In this document: piece after piece, positions 7,780 to 15,996 of the stretch | Layout: every line of letters begins with the position of its first letter | How positions within the stretch are numbered: position 1 is the first letter of the stretch | Source of the DNA: CAZFLD01 sp964519835 | Lineage (GTDB): Bacteria > Spirochaetota > Spirochaetia > DSM-27196 > CAZFLD01 | Direction: 5' to 3' | DNA: 22,551 bases | Assembly (NCBI GenBank): GCA_964519835.1 | Contig: CAZFLD010000066.1 | Coordinates: 1 to 22,551 of the forward strand | Program-made: the position numbers and the translations under genes | The notes under the pieces: generated by a model | The model's input: the letters and a program-made list of their open reading frames with translations, nothing else | Databases searched by the model: none | Told to the model about the DNA's origin: nothing

Positions 7780-8868
7780 GTGGATAAAACACAGCGACCA
7801 ACCATAAAAGATCTTGCTCGCGAATCCGGACTCTCCATTGGTACCGTTGACCGTGTGCTCCATCGGCGGGGCCGGTACAGTCCCGAGAGTGCCGGCCGTG
7901 TTCAATCCGCCGTAGCGAAGCTCGGCTACACGACAAACATATTCGCGAGCAACCTCAAGACCGCCCGCAGCTTCCACATCTTTGGCCTTATTCCACAACT
8001 CAGTTCCGACGGCGGGTATTGGCGGGCGGCCGCACAGTCCATGACCAAGGCGGCGGCAGACCTTGCGCATCACAGTCTTGCCTTTGTGCTCTGTGAGTAC
8101 GACCGGTTTTCGGATGAGTCGTTCCGCCGGGCGGCGGAGACGGCTGCGTCCAATGCGGCCGCCGTCGTGAGCACACCGCACGGTCACGCGGGATTTATCC
8201 TTGCCCCTACCAACGGCGATGCCGCGTTGGCCTTCTGCCGCCGCCACCACAACCTTCCCATGCTTAGCTTCGACGGCGAACTGCCCGGTGATGATCCCCC
8301 GCCTTCGATCGCCCAAGATTCCTATCAAAGCGGTATTCTCGCGGCGCGGCTACTGTTGCTATCGGCGCCGTGCGCGCAGTCGTCCCCGCGATTTGCGGTC
8401 GTGACCATCGGGTCGCGGGATCATCACCTACGCCGGCGGCGGGACGGATTCTGCCGATATTTCGTGGGCGATGACCGGCATTTGGTAGTAAAAATCGACT
8501 TTGAATCCACCCCGAGCAGACAATCTCTGATCTCGCGTCTTGTCGCCGAGGGACCGTTCACCGGCATGTTTGTGACCAACAGCGCGGCCCACCTGGTGGT
8601 GGAGGCTGCGGCGACGGCGTTTCCCGCCCGCGAACCGCCCGCAGCCATCGGGTATGACCTGCTCGAGGAAAACGTGCGTGCGCTCTACAGCGACCGCATC
8701 GCTTTTTTGTTCGATCAGGACCCCGAGCGCCAGGGGAGAGCCGCGGTGGCCGCCATGTACCGCCGACTCGTCCTTGGAGAAGCCATACCGCAGTACACCC
8801 GGATCCCAATCGACGTGGTGATCAAGGAGACACTCGCAGCACATTCGATAGGCCCCGACGGCCGATGA
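7780..8868 (+). CDS. LacI/GalR-family transcriptional regulator of the arabinose cluster
   Basis: The protein has 362 residues from a GTG start. The N-terminal helix-turn-helix (TIKDLARESGLSIGTVDRVL, about residues 8-27) carries TVDRV in place of the common TVSRV, which marks a subgroup of LacI proteins. A periplasmic-binding-protein-like sugar domain follows, with GFILAPTNGDAAL, LSFDGELPGDD, a ligand-loop region GMFVTNSAA, IGYDLLEENV and FLFDQDPERQG. It probably represses araD and its own operon until a sugar effector binds; L-arabinose is inferred from context only. The start has no clear Shine-Dalgarno. An upstream in-phase alternative was not seen. It is followed after 25 bp by araA, so it heads the operon. 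Confidence 0.88.
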   Translation: MDKTQRPTIKDLARESGLSIGTVDRVLHRRGRYSPESAGRVQSAVAKLGYTTNIFASNLKTARSFHIFGLIPQLSSDGGYWRAAAQSMTKAAADLAHHSLAFVLCEYDRFSDESFRRAAETAASNAAAVVSTPHGHAGFILAPTNGDAALAFCRRHHNLPMLSFDGELPGDDPPPSIAQDSYQSGILAARLLLLSAPCAQSSPRFAVVTIGSRDHHLRRRRDGFCRYFVGDDRHLVVKIDFESTPSRQSLISRLVAEGPFTGMFVTNSAAHLVVEAAATAFPAREPPAAIGYDLLEENVRALYSDRIAFLFDQDPERQGRAAVAAMYRRLVLGEAIPQYTRIPIDVVIKETLAAHSIGPDGR

Positions 8869-8893
8869 CCGCAAAACACTTTTAGGAGGCTAC

Positions 8894-10387
8894 ATGGAAC
8901 AATCACTATGGTTTGTAGCAGGCAGTCAACACCTCTACGGACAAAAGGCCCTGGACGGGGTCGCCAAAAACGCGCGCGCAATCGCCACAGACCTGGATCA
9001 GGCAAAGGAGATTCCGGCGGCGGTGGTCGCAAGAGGGGTGGTCACCACTTCTGCGGAGATCACCCGGCTGGTGGCGGAGGCAAACGCCGACCCGTCCTGT
9101 GGCGGTGTGGTTGTGTGGATGCACACGTTTTCGCCTGCCAAGATGTGGATACGAGGACTCGCCGACCTGAGGAAGCCGCTCGCACAGTTCCATACCCAGC
9201 TAAACCGAGATATTCCGTACGGCCAAATAGACATGGACTACATGAACCTACACCAAACCGCCCACGGCGGTCGCGAGTTCGGCCACGTCGCCGCGCGACT
9301 AGGTATCAGGCGCAAGGTCGTCGCCGGCCACCGGTCCTCCGAGCGGGTGCGGCGTCGCCTCGGCACGTGGGCCCGTGCGGCCCTTGCCTTTAGCGAGCAA
9401 CAGGGCGCAAAAGTCGCACGATTCGGCGATAACATGCGCAACGTCGCGGTGACCGAGGGCGACAAGGTCGCGGCCCAAATGGCGTTGGGTTACGAGGTGC
9501 ACGGTTACGGCGTCGGCGACTTGGTCGAGCGGATCGATGCCGTAACAGACGCCGAGGTAACGGGGCTTCTCGACGAGTATCAGTCCGTCTACGAAGTGAT
9601 GCCGGCGCTGGCGCCGGGCGGCGAAAAGCGCGCGTCGTTAGAAACGGCGGCGCGCCAAGAACTTGGAATCAAGCGCTTCCTCGAGGAGGGCGGATTTACC
9701 GCCTACACCGACACGTTTGAGGACTTGAGCGGCATCGACCAGCTTCCCGGGCTCGCTACGCAGAGATTAATGGCTGCGGGCTACGGCTTTGGAGCAGAGG
9801 GCGATTGGAAAACCGCGGCCCTGTTGCGTGCCATAAAATCCATGGGTCAAGGGCTGGCCGGCGGCACCTCGTTTATGGAGGACTATACCTACCACTTCGA
9901 GCCCGGGCGGGAGCGCGTTCTCGGCGCTCACATGCTCGAGGTATGCCCCACCATCGCGGACACGGCCGGTGGTTCAAAGCCGAGTCTCGAAATCCATCCC
10001 TTGGACATCGGCGGCAAGGCGGATCCGGTTCGCCTGGTCTTCGACACCGCCCCGGGGTCCGCCGTCAATGCGTCCTTGGTGGACATGGGCGACCGGTTCC
10101 GACTAGTCGTGAATCCCGTCGAGGTGGTAGAACCGGACGCCGACTTTCCCAATCTGCCCGTTGCCAGGGCGGTTTGGATTCCGGAGCCGGATCTGGAGAC
10201 GGCCGCGGAGGCCTGGATCTACGCCGGGGCGGCGCATCACACCGTCTTTAGTCAATCCGTCACCGTGGAAATGCTCGAAGACTACGCCGAGATGTGCGGG
10301 CTCGAGTTTGTGCTCATCGACCGCGACACCAGAATACGCTACTTTCGACATACTCTTTCCACAATAACCAGCCGCATTCGGAGGTAA
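8894..10387 (+). CDS. araA: L-arabinose isomerase
   Basis: The enzyme has 497 residues and converts L-arabinose to L-ribulose. It aligns by eye with E. coli AraA over almost its whole length: FVAGSQHLYG, VVWMHTFSPAKMWI, QFHTQLNRDIPYGQIDMD, LHQTAHGGREFG, RFGDNMRNVAVTEGDKVAAQ, GYGFGAEGDWKTAALL, GGTSFMEDYTYHFE, GAHMLEVCP and GAAHHTVFS. The manganese ligands are present (Glu302, Glu329, His346 and His448/449). The start has a strong Shine-Dalgarno (TTTTAGGAGGCTAC). The end is unusual: E. coli AraA finishes with a WNEVYYGFRR tail, whereas this protein ends YFRHTLSTITSRIRR and neither alternative frame restores the tail. The stop is three bases from the kinase start. Confidence 0.97.
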   Translation: MEQSLWFVAGSQHLYGQKALDGVAKNARAIATDLDQAKEIPAAVVARGVVTTSAEITRLVAEANADPSCGGVVVWMHTFSPAKMWIRGLADLRKPLAQFHTQLNRDIPYGQIDMDYMNLHQTAHGGREFGHVAARLGIRRKVVAGHRSSERVRRRLGTWARAALAFSEQQGAKVARFGDNMRNVAVTEGDKVAAQMALGYEVHGYGVGDLVERIDAVTDAEVTGLLDEYQSVYEVMPALAPGGEKRASLETAARQELGIKRFLEEGGFTAYTDTFEDLSGIDQLPGLATQRLMAAGYGFGAEGDWKTAALLRAIKSMGQGLAGGTSFMEDYTYHFEPGRERVLGAHMLEVCPTIADTAGGSKPSLEIHPLDIGGKADPVRLVFDTAPGSAVNASLVDMGDRFRLVVNPVEVVEPDADFPNLPVARAVWIPEPDLETAAEAWIYAGAAHHTVFSQSVTVEMLEDYAEMCGLEFVLIDRDTRIRYFRHTLSTITSRIRR

Positions 10388-10390
10388 ACG

Positions 10391-11968
10391 ATGCCTGAGA
10401 GACTAGCAAAACCGGTACTCGGAATAGAATTTGGCTCAACGCGGATCAAGGCGACGCTCATCGGCCACGATTTTCTACCGGTTGCATCCGGTTCCCACCA
10501 GTGGGAGAACCGTTTGGAAAACGGGGTCTGGACGTACTCGGAGGACGAGATATGGAGTGGTCTTGCCGAGGCGTACAAGGATTTGCGTCTATCGGCCAAG
10601 GAGGCCGAATCGTCGGATCATTCGCCGCCGGCCGCCTTAGGCTTCAGCGGGATGATGCACGGGTACATCGCCTTGGACGCCGACAACAAGCTCCTGGTTC
10701 CGTTTCGAACCTGGCGAAACAACATCACCGGCGAGGCGTCAAAAAAACTCACGGAGCTGTTTTCCTACCCCATCCCGCAGCGCTGGAGCATCGCTCATCT
10801 CTACCAGGCGATGTTAAACGGCGAGGAGCACTTGGGTCGGCTGCGCCGATTGGCCACGCTTGCGGTCTACGTTCAGCTCTGTTTGACCGGTGAGTTTGTG
10901 GTGGGCATCGGCGAAGCATCGGGCATGTTTCCCGTGGACTCCACAACTGGTGATTACGACAAAAAGGCTCTCGAGGCCTTCGACGCGCTCCTCGAGAATC
11001 ACGGACTTTTGTTTGTCACAAGAGATATTCTGCCGCGGATCGTTCCCGCCGGCTCCGAAGCGGGCCGCCTAACCGCCAAAGGCGCCAGGTTGATGGATCC
11101 ATCCGGAGCTCTCGCGCCCGGAATTCCCCTCTGCCCGCCGGAGGGAGACGCCGGCACGGGCATGATCGCCACAAACAGCATCCGTCCGCGAACCGGCAAT
11201 GTCTCGGCGGGAACCTCCGTCTTTGCCATGCTTGTGCTGGAAAAACCGCTCTCACGGGTACACGAAGAGATCGACCTGGTGATGACGCCGGCCGGAAGTC
11301 TTGTTGCGATGGTCCACGCGAACAACGGCCTATCCGATTTCGACGCATGGATGGGCCTGCTGGTTGAGGCCGCAAAGGTCGCGGGCGCGGACATAGAGGT
11401 CGGTGAGCTCATCGGCAGAGTTATGCCCCTCGCCCTCGAGGCGGATCCGGACGCCGGGGGACTGCTCTCCTACGGGTACGTGTCGGGAGAGCACCTAACG
11501 GGCTTCTCCGAAGGGCGGCCGGCGTTTTTCCGGTCGCAGAACGCCGGGTTTTCTCTCGCCAATTTTGTGAGGGCCCACCTGCTGACGACGGTGTGCGCGA
11601 TGAAGGTCGGGCTAAACATCCTTACCGGGGAAGAAGCCGTGCGGGTGGATGAGATAAGTGGCCACGGCGGCTTGTTTAAGACTCCTGAGGTAGGCGCTTG
11701 TATTATGGCGGCAGCCGCCGGCACACCGGTCCGTGTTCTAAACACCGCCGGTGAAGGCGGGCCATGGGGAATGGCGTTGTTGGCCGCCTATCTCGTCCGC
11801 GAACGGTCGGATCTGTCGCCGGCGGACTTTCTAGACGAAGTGTTTGCCGATGCTGCGGGGTCCCTCGTACGTCCCGATCCCAAAGACGTCGAAGGCTTTT
11901 CCATTTACTTTGAACGCTATCGCACATGCCTGGGCGCTGAAAAAGAGGTTGTTAGGCGCCTAAAATAG
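10391..11968 (+). CDS. araB: FGGY-family kinase, probable ribulokinase (AraB-like)
   Basis: The protein has 525 residues. The N-terminal ATP-binding motif is GIEFGSTRIK (residues 11-20), where the usual Asp of the actin-fold phosphate loop is Glu. Also visible are SHQWENRLENGVWTYS, GFSGMMHGYIALD, EGDAGTG, GNVSAGTSVFAM and the C-terminal GGLFKTPEVG and NTAGEGGPWGMALL. This matches the alternative AraB-like FGGY group found beside araA/araD rather than the classical E. coli AraB, as far as I can recall. Its likely role is phosphorylation of L-ribulose to L-ribulose 5-phosphate between AraA and AraD. The start has a good Shine-Dalgarno (CGGAGGTAAACG), and the three-base spacing to araA implies one mRNA. 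Confidence 0.82.
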   Translation: MPERLAKPVLGIEFGSTRIKATLIGHDFLPVASGSHQWENRLENGVWTYSEDEIWSGLAEAYKDLRLSAKEAESSDHSPPAALGFSGMMHGYIALDADNKLLVPFRTWRNNITGEASKKLTELFSYPIPQRWSIAHLYQAMLNGEEHLGRLRRLATLAVYVQLCLTGEFVVGIGEASGMFPVDSTTGDYDKKALEAFDALLENHGLLFVTRDILPRIVPAGSEAGRLTAKGARLMDPSGALAPGIPLCPPEGDAGTGMIATNSIRPRTGNVSAGTSVFAMLVLEKPLSRVHEEIDLVMTPAGSLVAMVHANNGLSDFDAWMGLLVEAAKVAGADIEVGELIGRVMPLALEADPDAGGLLSYGYVSGEHLTGFSEGRPAFFRSQNAGFSLANFVRAHLLTTVCAMKVGLNILTGEEAVRVDEISGHGGLFKTPEVGACIMAAAAGTPVRVLNTAGEGGPWGMALLAAYLVRERSDLSPADFLDEVFADAAGSLVRPDPKDVEGFSIYFERYRTCLGAEKEVVRRLK

Positions 11969-12001
11969 GGCCACAAATAGCCGTAAGTCGGTAGTACCTC
12001 C

Positions 12002-12011
12002 GGAACGTTCC
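12002..12011. promoter_or_regulatory. Palindrome GGAACGTTCC with AT-rich promoter-like stretch
   Basis: GGAACGTTCC is a perfect 10-bp palindrome, immediately followed by AAGTTAAAATAATAAGTAA (12012-12030). That is the AT-richest stretch in the vicinity and contains TAAAAT at 12016-12021. It lies upstream of the gene at 12047, which suggests separate transcription or an operator. No good -35 hexamer was found at standard spacing. Confidence 0.35.
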
Positions 12012-12046
12012 AAGTTAAAATAATAAGTAATGCTCACGGAGGGCCC

Positions 12047-12694
12047 ATGGCACTGCAAGTAGTTCAATACAGCATCATTGTGCTCCTCGAGCGGCTGCGC
12101 GGCTTTGCCTATCTCGGGCGGGTGCCCGACGGCGACTTTGGGCCGGAGGTGTGGTACGACAAGTACGTCCTTCGTGCCGGTGGGGCAGCCGATCAGGAAT
12201 CGGCGCTCGGAATGCTCGAGACGTTTCGTCGGATTGGGCTGGAGATGACTGAAGTCGTGGACGGCGCCGAAGTCTGGAAAGACGTCTGTCTTGTGCATGA
12301 GGGCAGCGGACCGATTTTGTACGGCTGCAGCTGGTTGCAATTTGATCCCCAGACGAATTCGGTCAAGACCGAAGGAGACAGCGGTAAACTAATCGTGAAA
12401 AACGAAGTCGGTGCCGTCGGCGGCGGTAGCGGGGCGCTGATACAGGGCACGGTCGAGAGCAGCCACGCGCCTCAGGCCGGCCACGTGTTCGTCGATGCGG
12501 AACCGGTGGCGGTGAATTACGACAAATACGGCCGGTATGAGCTCTTTGTTCCCTCGCCGAAGGCTTCCGAGCTTATCGCGGCCGGAGGGGAGCACAGCAT
12601 AACCATCGAAAACTACCGCACCGGCAACACCGCCACGTTGAAACTGGAGCTTGAAGACAAACACAAGATCTCCATGCCCACGGTTCTCGAGTAG
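12047..12694 (+). CDS. Protein of unknown function with carboxypeptidase-regulatory-like C-terminal domain
   Basis: The protein has 215 residues from ATG 12047 with a good Shine-Dalgarno (CACGGAGGGCCC). I do not recognise the N-terminal half (about 1-125, mixed alpha/beta, with no signal peptide or membrane segment). A Gly-rich hinge (VGGGSGALI) follows. The C-terminal 80 residues, from IQGTVESSHAPQAG through DKYGRYELFVP to HSITIENYRTG, have the pattern of a CarboxypepD_reg/PEGA-like beta-sandwich: GTV at the first strand, YGRYEL before a proline, and a final amphipathic strand. Such domains usually mediate binding. It sits 78 bp after the arabinose kinase gene and may be in the same operon or under its own promoter. 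Confidence 0.6.
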   Translation: MALQVVQYSIIVLLERLRGFAYLGRVPDGDFGPEVWYDKYVLRAGGAADQESALGMLETFRRIGLEMTEVVDGAEVWKDVCLVHEGSGPILYGCSWLQFDPQTNSVKTEGDSGKLIVKNEVGAVGGGSGALIQGTVESSHAPQAGHVFVDAEPVAVNYDKYGRYELFVPSPKASELIAAGGEHSITIENYRTGNTATLKLELEDKHKISMPTVLE

Positions 12695-12712
12695 CGTGCA
12701 CGTGTAGCCGCG

Positions 12713-14404
12713 TCACATCTCCAGCCTGTCGATCGGCGCCGGTCTGCCGAAGTGATAGCCCTGAAACCGGAGCTCGCCGCTCGCCGCAAAGAGCGATAAT
12801 TGTCTTCCGTCTTCGACCCCCTCGATGACCGGTGACTTCCCAATGCGCCTGATAAGATCTACCAATCCCGGCAACAGCAGATCGGTTTCATCGCCTCGAA
12901 CGCCGTCCAGGAGTGATTTGTCGAATTTGATTGTTGCCACCGGCAGGTGGAGCAGGTAACTCAGAGACGACCACCCGCTGCCGAAATCGTCGACGGCAAA
13001 CCTCACTCCGTCGGCTTGTAGCGTGCGGATGACCCCGGCTACGTCGTCGACATGGGGCATAAACGCGGACTCGGTAATCTCGAGAGTTAGCCTCGATGCT
13101 TCGAGTCCGGAGTCATCGAGGGCCGTTTTTACATCCTCGACGAACTCTCCGTCGGCCAGTTGCAACGCCGATGCGTTTACGGCCACGGACACCGGTCTCC
13201 CTATGCGCCGAGAGAACGCGGCGATGTCGTGGCAGGCTCGGCCAAGCACCCATCGTCCCACCGGCACCATTAGGTCCGACTCTTCGGCGATCGGAATAAA
13301 CCGAGACGGCATGACCCTTCCGAGCGCCGGATCGTCCAACCGCAAGAGTGCCTCGTACGTCACGGGTGTGCCGGAATGGTCTACGATCGGCTGGTACTCC
13401 AGTACAAAGTTGTCTTCTTCCAGGGCCCGCCGTAAGCTCGCTTCGAGGCGGACGCGACTCACCGCCAAATCGGAGAGCTCGCCCGTAAAAAAGCGAATCC
13501 GTTGGTCGCCGGCTTTGGCAGAGTACATTGCCAGATCGGCCCGGCGAAGGATCTCCTCCAAGTCGCTACCGTCTCGGGGGAATAGGGCGATTCCAATGCT
13601 CAGAGCAACGCGTACAGGCCTTTCGCCTACCAATAACTCGGTCTCAAAGGCGTCTTGGAGTTTCTCGGCAATACGAAACGCGTCGGTTTCGTGGCGCAGA
13701 TTCGGCGCCAGCACCACAAACTCGTCACCACCGAGGCGGAAACACAAGTCGCTTGCCCGGGTATTTGTGGTCAATCGACGGGCGGTCTCCTTGAGGACCA
13801 GGTCACCAAAGCTGTGGCCTTCGGTGTCGTTGATGCTCTTGAACCGGTCCAAGTCCATGTAGAGCAATGCCAGTAAGACCTGGTCATTGCGACGATCGGC
13901 CTGGGTGATTAGCAGCTCTACTATCTCCACGAGGGCCACGCGATTGCGCAGACCCGTAAGTGAATCGTGGTACGCAAGAAAGCTGGTGCGCTCCATTTCG
14001 GCCGCATGCCGGCCACGGTGAATTGCCGTCCAGTCCCGAAGGCCGACCGCGACCAGCGTCATGCCGATTACTACCGCGATGTTCTCCACAACCATTTGTA
14101 CCCGGCCGCCGAGTCCAAACTCGTCGACAACGTCCGCCGCCGCTCCCAGGGCAAATGCAATAATGCCCACTCCTATCACAAGACGGTCCTGAATCGAGGC
14201 AACCTCTTTGAGAAGTCTCAGCAAGACCAGCCCAAACACCATCGCCGCCAACTCGCTCAGGAAGCCGAGGAGCCGGAATGCGCTTGGCAACAAGGGCTGC
14301 ACAAGGCGGGAAACGACCAGAATCCCGACGGCGACGGCTCCGGCTATGGCGGCCGCGCCAAGGACAAAACGACCGCCGTCACGACCAAGGCCGAGTTGCT
14401 TCAC
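12713..14404 (-). CDS. Membrane-anchored GGDEF-EAL cyclic di-GMP enzyme
   Basis: The protein has 563 residues from GTG 14404. About four hydrophobic segments occupy residues 12-125. The GGDEF domain (about 140-300) contains DSLTGLRNR, an intact GGDEF (225-229) and an inhibitory site RASD (216-219), exactly five residues upstream. The EAL domain (about 318-560) has YEALLRL (Glu351), VNAS (Asn410), LEITE (Glu442), VDDFGSG (Asp472, Asp473), KFDKS (Lys493), IEGVE (Glu528) and QGYHFGRP (Gln548). Both active sites look intact, so it could make or degrade c-di-GMP; which activity dominates cannot be read from sequence. The start codon overlaps the stop of the upstream lipoprotein gene (GTGA), with GGAGG seven bases ahead, so translation is coupled. 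Confidence 0.93.
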   Translation of the reverse strand: MKQLGLGRDGGRFVLGAAAIAGAVAVGILVVSRLVQPLLPSAFRLLGFLSELAAMVFGLVLLRLLKEVASIQDRLVIGVGIIAFALGAAADVVDEFGLGGRVQMVVENIAVVIGMTLVAVGLRDWTAIHRGRHAAEMERTSFLAYHDSLTGLRNRVALVEIVELLITQADRRNDQVLLALLYMDLDRFKSINDTEGHSFGDLVLKETARRLTTNTRASDLCFRLGGDEFVVLAPNLRHETDAFRIAEKLQDAFETELLVGERPVRVALSIGIALFPRDGSDLEEILRRADLAMYSAKAGDQRIRFFTGELSDLAVSRVRLEASLRRALEEDNFVLEYQPIVDHSGTPVTYEALLRLDDPALGRVMPSRFIPIAEESDLMVPVGRWVLGRACHDIAAFSRRIGRPVSVAVNASALQLADGEFVEDVKTALDDSGLEASRLTLEITESAFMPHVDDVAGVIRTLQADGVRFAVDDFGSGWSSLSYLLHLPVATIKFDKSLLDGVRGDETDLLLPGLVDLIRRIGKSPVIEGVEDGRQLSLFAASGELRFQGYHFGRPAPIDRLEM

Positions 14405-14784
14405 TCCAGGTCCTCCGGAAGCACCACAATCGCAAATTCTCTGCCGTCCGCCTCCACTTGCACGTCAACGCGACCGGAGGCCAAAAGCTGGGCGTTGGTC
14501 ATCTCAAATGCCAACCGCCTCACGGGACCGCCGGTGAGCTCGACCGTGGCGATGACTCCCTTGTCGATTGTTGCTCCATTTGGCTCCCGGCCAAGGGACA
14601 GAGTCGCACGGGCTTCCATCAGGCCGCATAGAGAGTACAAAAAGCCCTTCTTTGCCGCGTTTTGATCGACGTCCGCAGTGGGACAAGAAACGAGCCCGGC
14701 GATAAGCCCGGTCTTAAGAGAGAGAAACAACAGGATACGCAGGACGACCGGGACAATTCTCACTACCTTTTCCCTATGAATCAT
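14401..14784 (-). CDS. Small exported protein, probable lipoprotein, coupled to GGDEF-EAL gene
   Basis: The protein has 127 residues from ATG 14784, or 120 from GTG 14763. The N-terminus is a signal sequence rich in Leu/Ile/Val with basic residues, ending in IAGLVSC, which fits a lipobox with Cys as the lipidated residue. The mature part is about 95 residues and beta-rich (ATLSLG, VIATVELTGG, VDVQVEADGREFAIVVLP); I do not recognise the family. GTG 14763 has GGGA about seven bases upstream and is a credible alternative start. The stop overlaps the start of the GGDEF-EAL gene by GTGA, so the two proteins may act together, for example as an envelope sensor and its c-di-GMP output. That functional link is inference only. 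Confidence 0.65.
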   Translation of the reverse strand: MIHREKVVRIVPVVLRILLFLSLKTGLIAGLVSCPTADVDQNAAKKGFLYSLCGLMEARATLSLGREPNGATIDKGVIATVELTGGPVRRLAFEMTNAQLLASGRVDVQVEADGREFAIVVLPEDLE

Positions 14785-15201
14785 CGGAACGTTACGTCGA
14801 AGCATAAAGAGTCCGTATGGGACTATCCGCGTCCGCCGCGGGTGGACTCGTCGGCAGAACGTATATACATCGAGTTCAACAAAAAACGGATTGCGCAGAC
14901 CGAGCGGGCGCTCCGTGTTCTGGAAACCAGTCATCCCCCCACGTACTACATCCCAAAAGAAGATGTGGATTTGTCGGTGTTGGTCCCCAACGCCCGGCGC
15001 ACGGTCTGTGAGTTCAAAGGCAGGGCCCACTACTACGATCTTGTTTCCGGAGAGAGGCGGGAAGTGGCTTCGGTCTGGGAGTATCCCAACCCGCGCCCCG
15101 GCTACGAGGTGCTTGTCGATCATCTTTGTTTTTACCCGTCACGAGTAGACGGTCCATTCAAAGGAGAGGCCGGCATGCCTATCGAGAACGGTGCCGGCTA
15201 G
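14776..15201 (+). CDS. DUF427 domain protein
   Basis: The protein has 141 residues and clear DUF427 features: ESVWDYPRPPRVDSS near the N-terminus, RALRVLETSHPPTYYIPKED, NARRTVCEFKGRAHYYDL and VWEYPNPRPGYEVLVDHL, then FYPSRVD. The biochemical function of DUF427 proteins is not established to my knowledge; they form a small beta-rich fold. The start at ATG 14776 has no Shine-Dalgarno and lies inside the first codons of the divergent lipoprotein gene if that gene starts at 14784. The 3' end overlaps the convergent AraC-family gene by 23 bp. Confidence 0.85.
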   Translation: MNHRNVTSKHKESVWDYPRPPRVDSSAERIYIEFNKKRIAQTERALRVLETSHPPTYYIPKEDVDLSVLVPNARRTVCEFKGRAHYYDLVSGERREVASVWEYPNPRPGYEVLVDHLCFYPSRVDGPFKGEAGMPIENGAG

Positions 15202-15985
15202 GCGTCGTTCCGTGGCTGCTCCGAAAGGCCCGCAAAAACTGCTCGTAGCTACGGTAGCCAACGCTGTAGGCTACCTCTTTCACCGATAAGTTCCTCTCGA
15301 GCAATCGAAGTGCGTGCTCCATGCGAATGTTTCGCAGGGCGTTACCAATTGACATACCTGTACTCCTAGCAAAAAGCCGAGACGCGTGGCTCCGGTTGAG
15401 TCCGACTGCGGCGGTTATGTCCGCGACGCGGATAGGAGAGGCGAAGTGGGTTCCAATAAACCGATTGATCGCCTCCACGTGGCCGGCCGGCCCGGGTCGG
15501 GTGGTGTCCGCCGGCCGCGTATGGGGTGACCCTGCCACGAGTGATGCAAGGAGATTCCAGAATGCGGTTGCCCTTGTGGCCGTGTCCGTGTCGGATCGAG
15601 CGATCCTCTCCAAGTCCTTTGTTGCGACGTCCGGTGACAGTCCGCGGCAAATAGGACTCCGCGTTGATAGCCCTCGAGCTCGAAAAAACGTGTCGAAGTT
15701 GCCGCGGAATCCGACCCATCGGTAGTGCCACGGGTCGCTTTGGTCGGCGCGGTACAAGTGGGGTACGTGCGGGTAGATCAGAAAGGCGTCTCCTTCGCCA
15801 AGGGAGTGACGTCGACCCCCGGCAAGAAACCAGCCCTTCCCCGCCACCACGACGTGGATCAGGTAGTAGTCCCTGACTCCGCCGTACTCGTGGCCGGGTG
15901 GACATGCCGCTTCACCGGTCATGAGAATTTCGGCCTCCGGTACGACCAGGCGCCCATAGTTGTGACTCGATTGGCCGCGCAACAT
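15179..15985 (-). CDS. AraC-family transcriptional regulator
   Basis: The start is placed at ATG 15985 (268 residues) because a good promoter candidate ends just before it. The alternatives at 16036 and 16150 would run through that promoter, and the latter would overlap the GH4 start. The N-terminal half is an AraC-type cupin sugar-binding domain (RDYYLIHVVVAGKGWF, HSLGEGDAFLIYPHVPHLY, WHYRWVGFRG). The C-terminus has the two AraC helix-turn-helix motifs: IRVADITAAVGLNRSHASRLF, then KEVAYSVGYRSYEQFLRAFR with the TTPSRHR ending. It is divergent from the GH4 gene, which it probably activates in response to a galactoside or related sugar. The 3' end overlaps the DUF427 gene by 23 bp, tail to tail. 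Confidence 0.9.
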   Translation of the reverse strand: MLRGQSSHNYGRLVVPEAEILMTGEAACPPGHEYGGVRDYYLIHVVVAGKGWFLAGGRRHSLGEGDAFLIYPHVPHLYRADQSDPWHYRWVGFRGNFDTFFRARGLSTRSPICRGLSPDVATKDLERIARSDTDTATRATAFWNLLASLVAGSPHTRPADTTRPGPAGHVEAINRFIGTHFASPIRVADITAAVGLNRSHASRLFARSTGMSIGNALRNIRMEHALRLLERNLSVKEVAYSVGYRSYEQFLRAFRSSHGTTPSRHRSR

Positions 15986-15996
15986 ATTAGGGGTAA

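Noticed and set aside
14785..15123. Long minus-strand extension of the lipoprotein gene through the DUF427 gene
   Set aside because: It is antisense to a clear DUF427 domain. The signal sequence starts at 14784 or 14763, which marks the real N-terminus.
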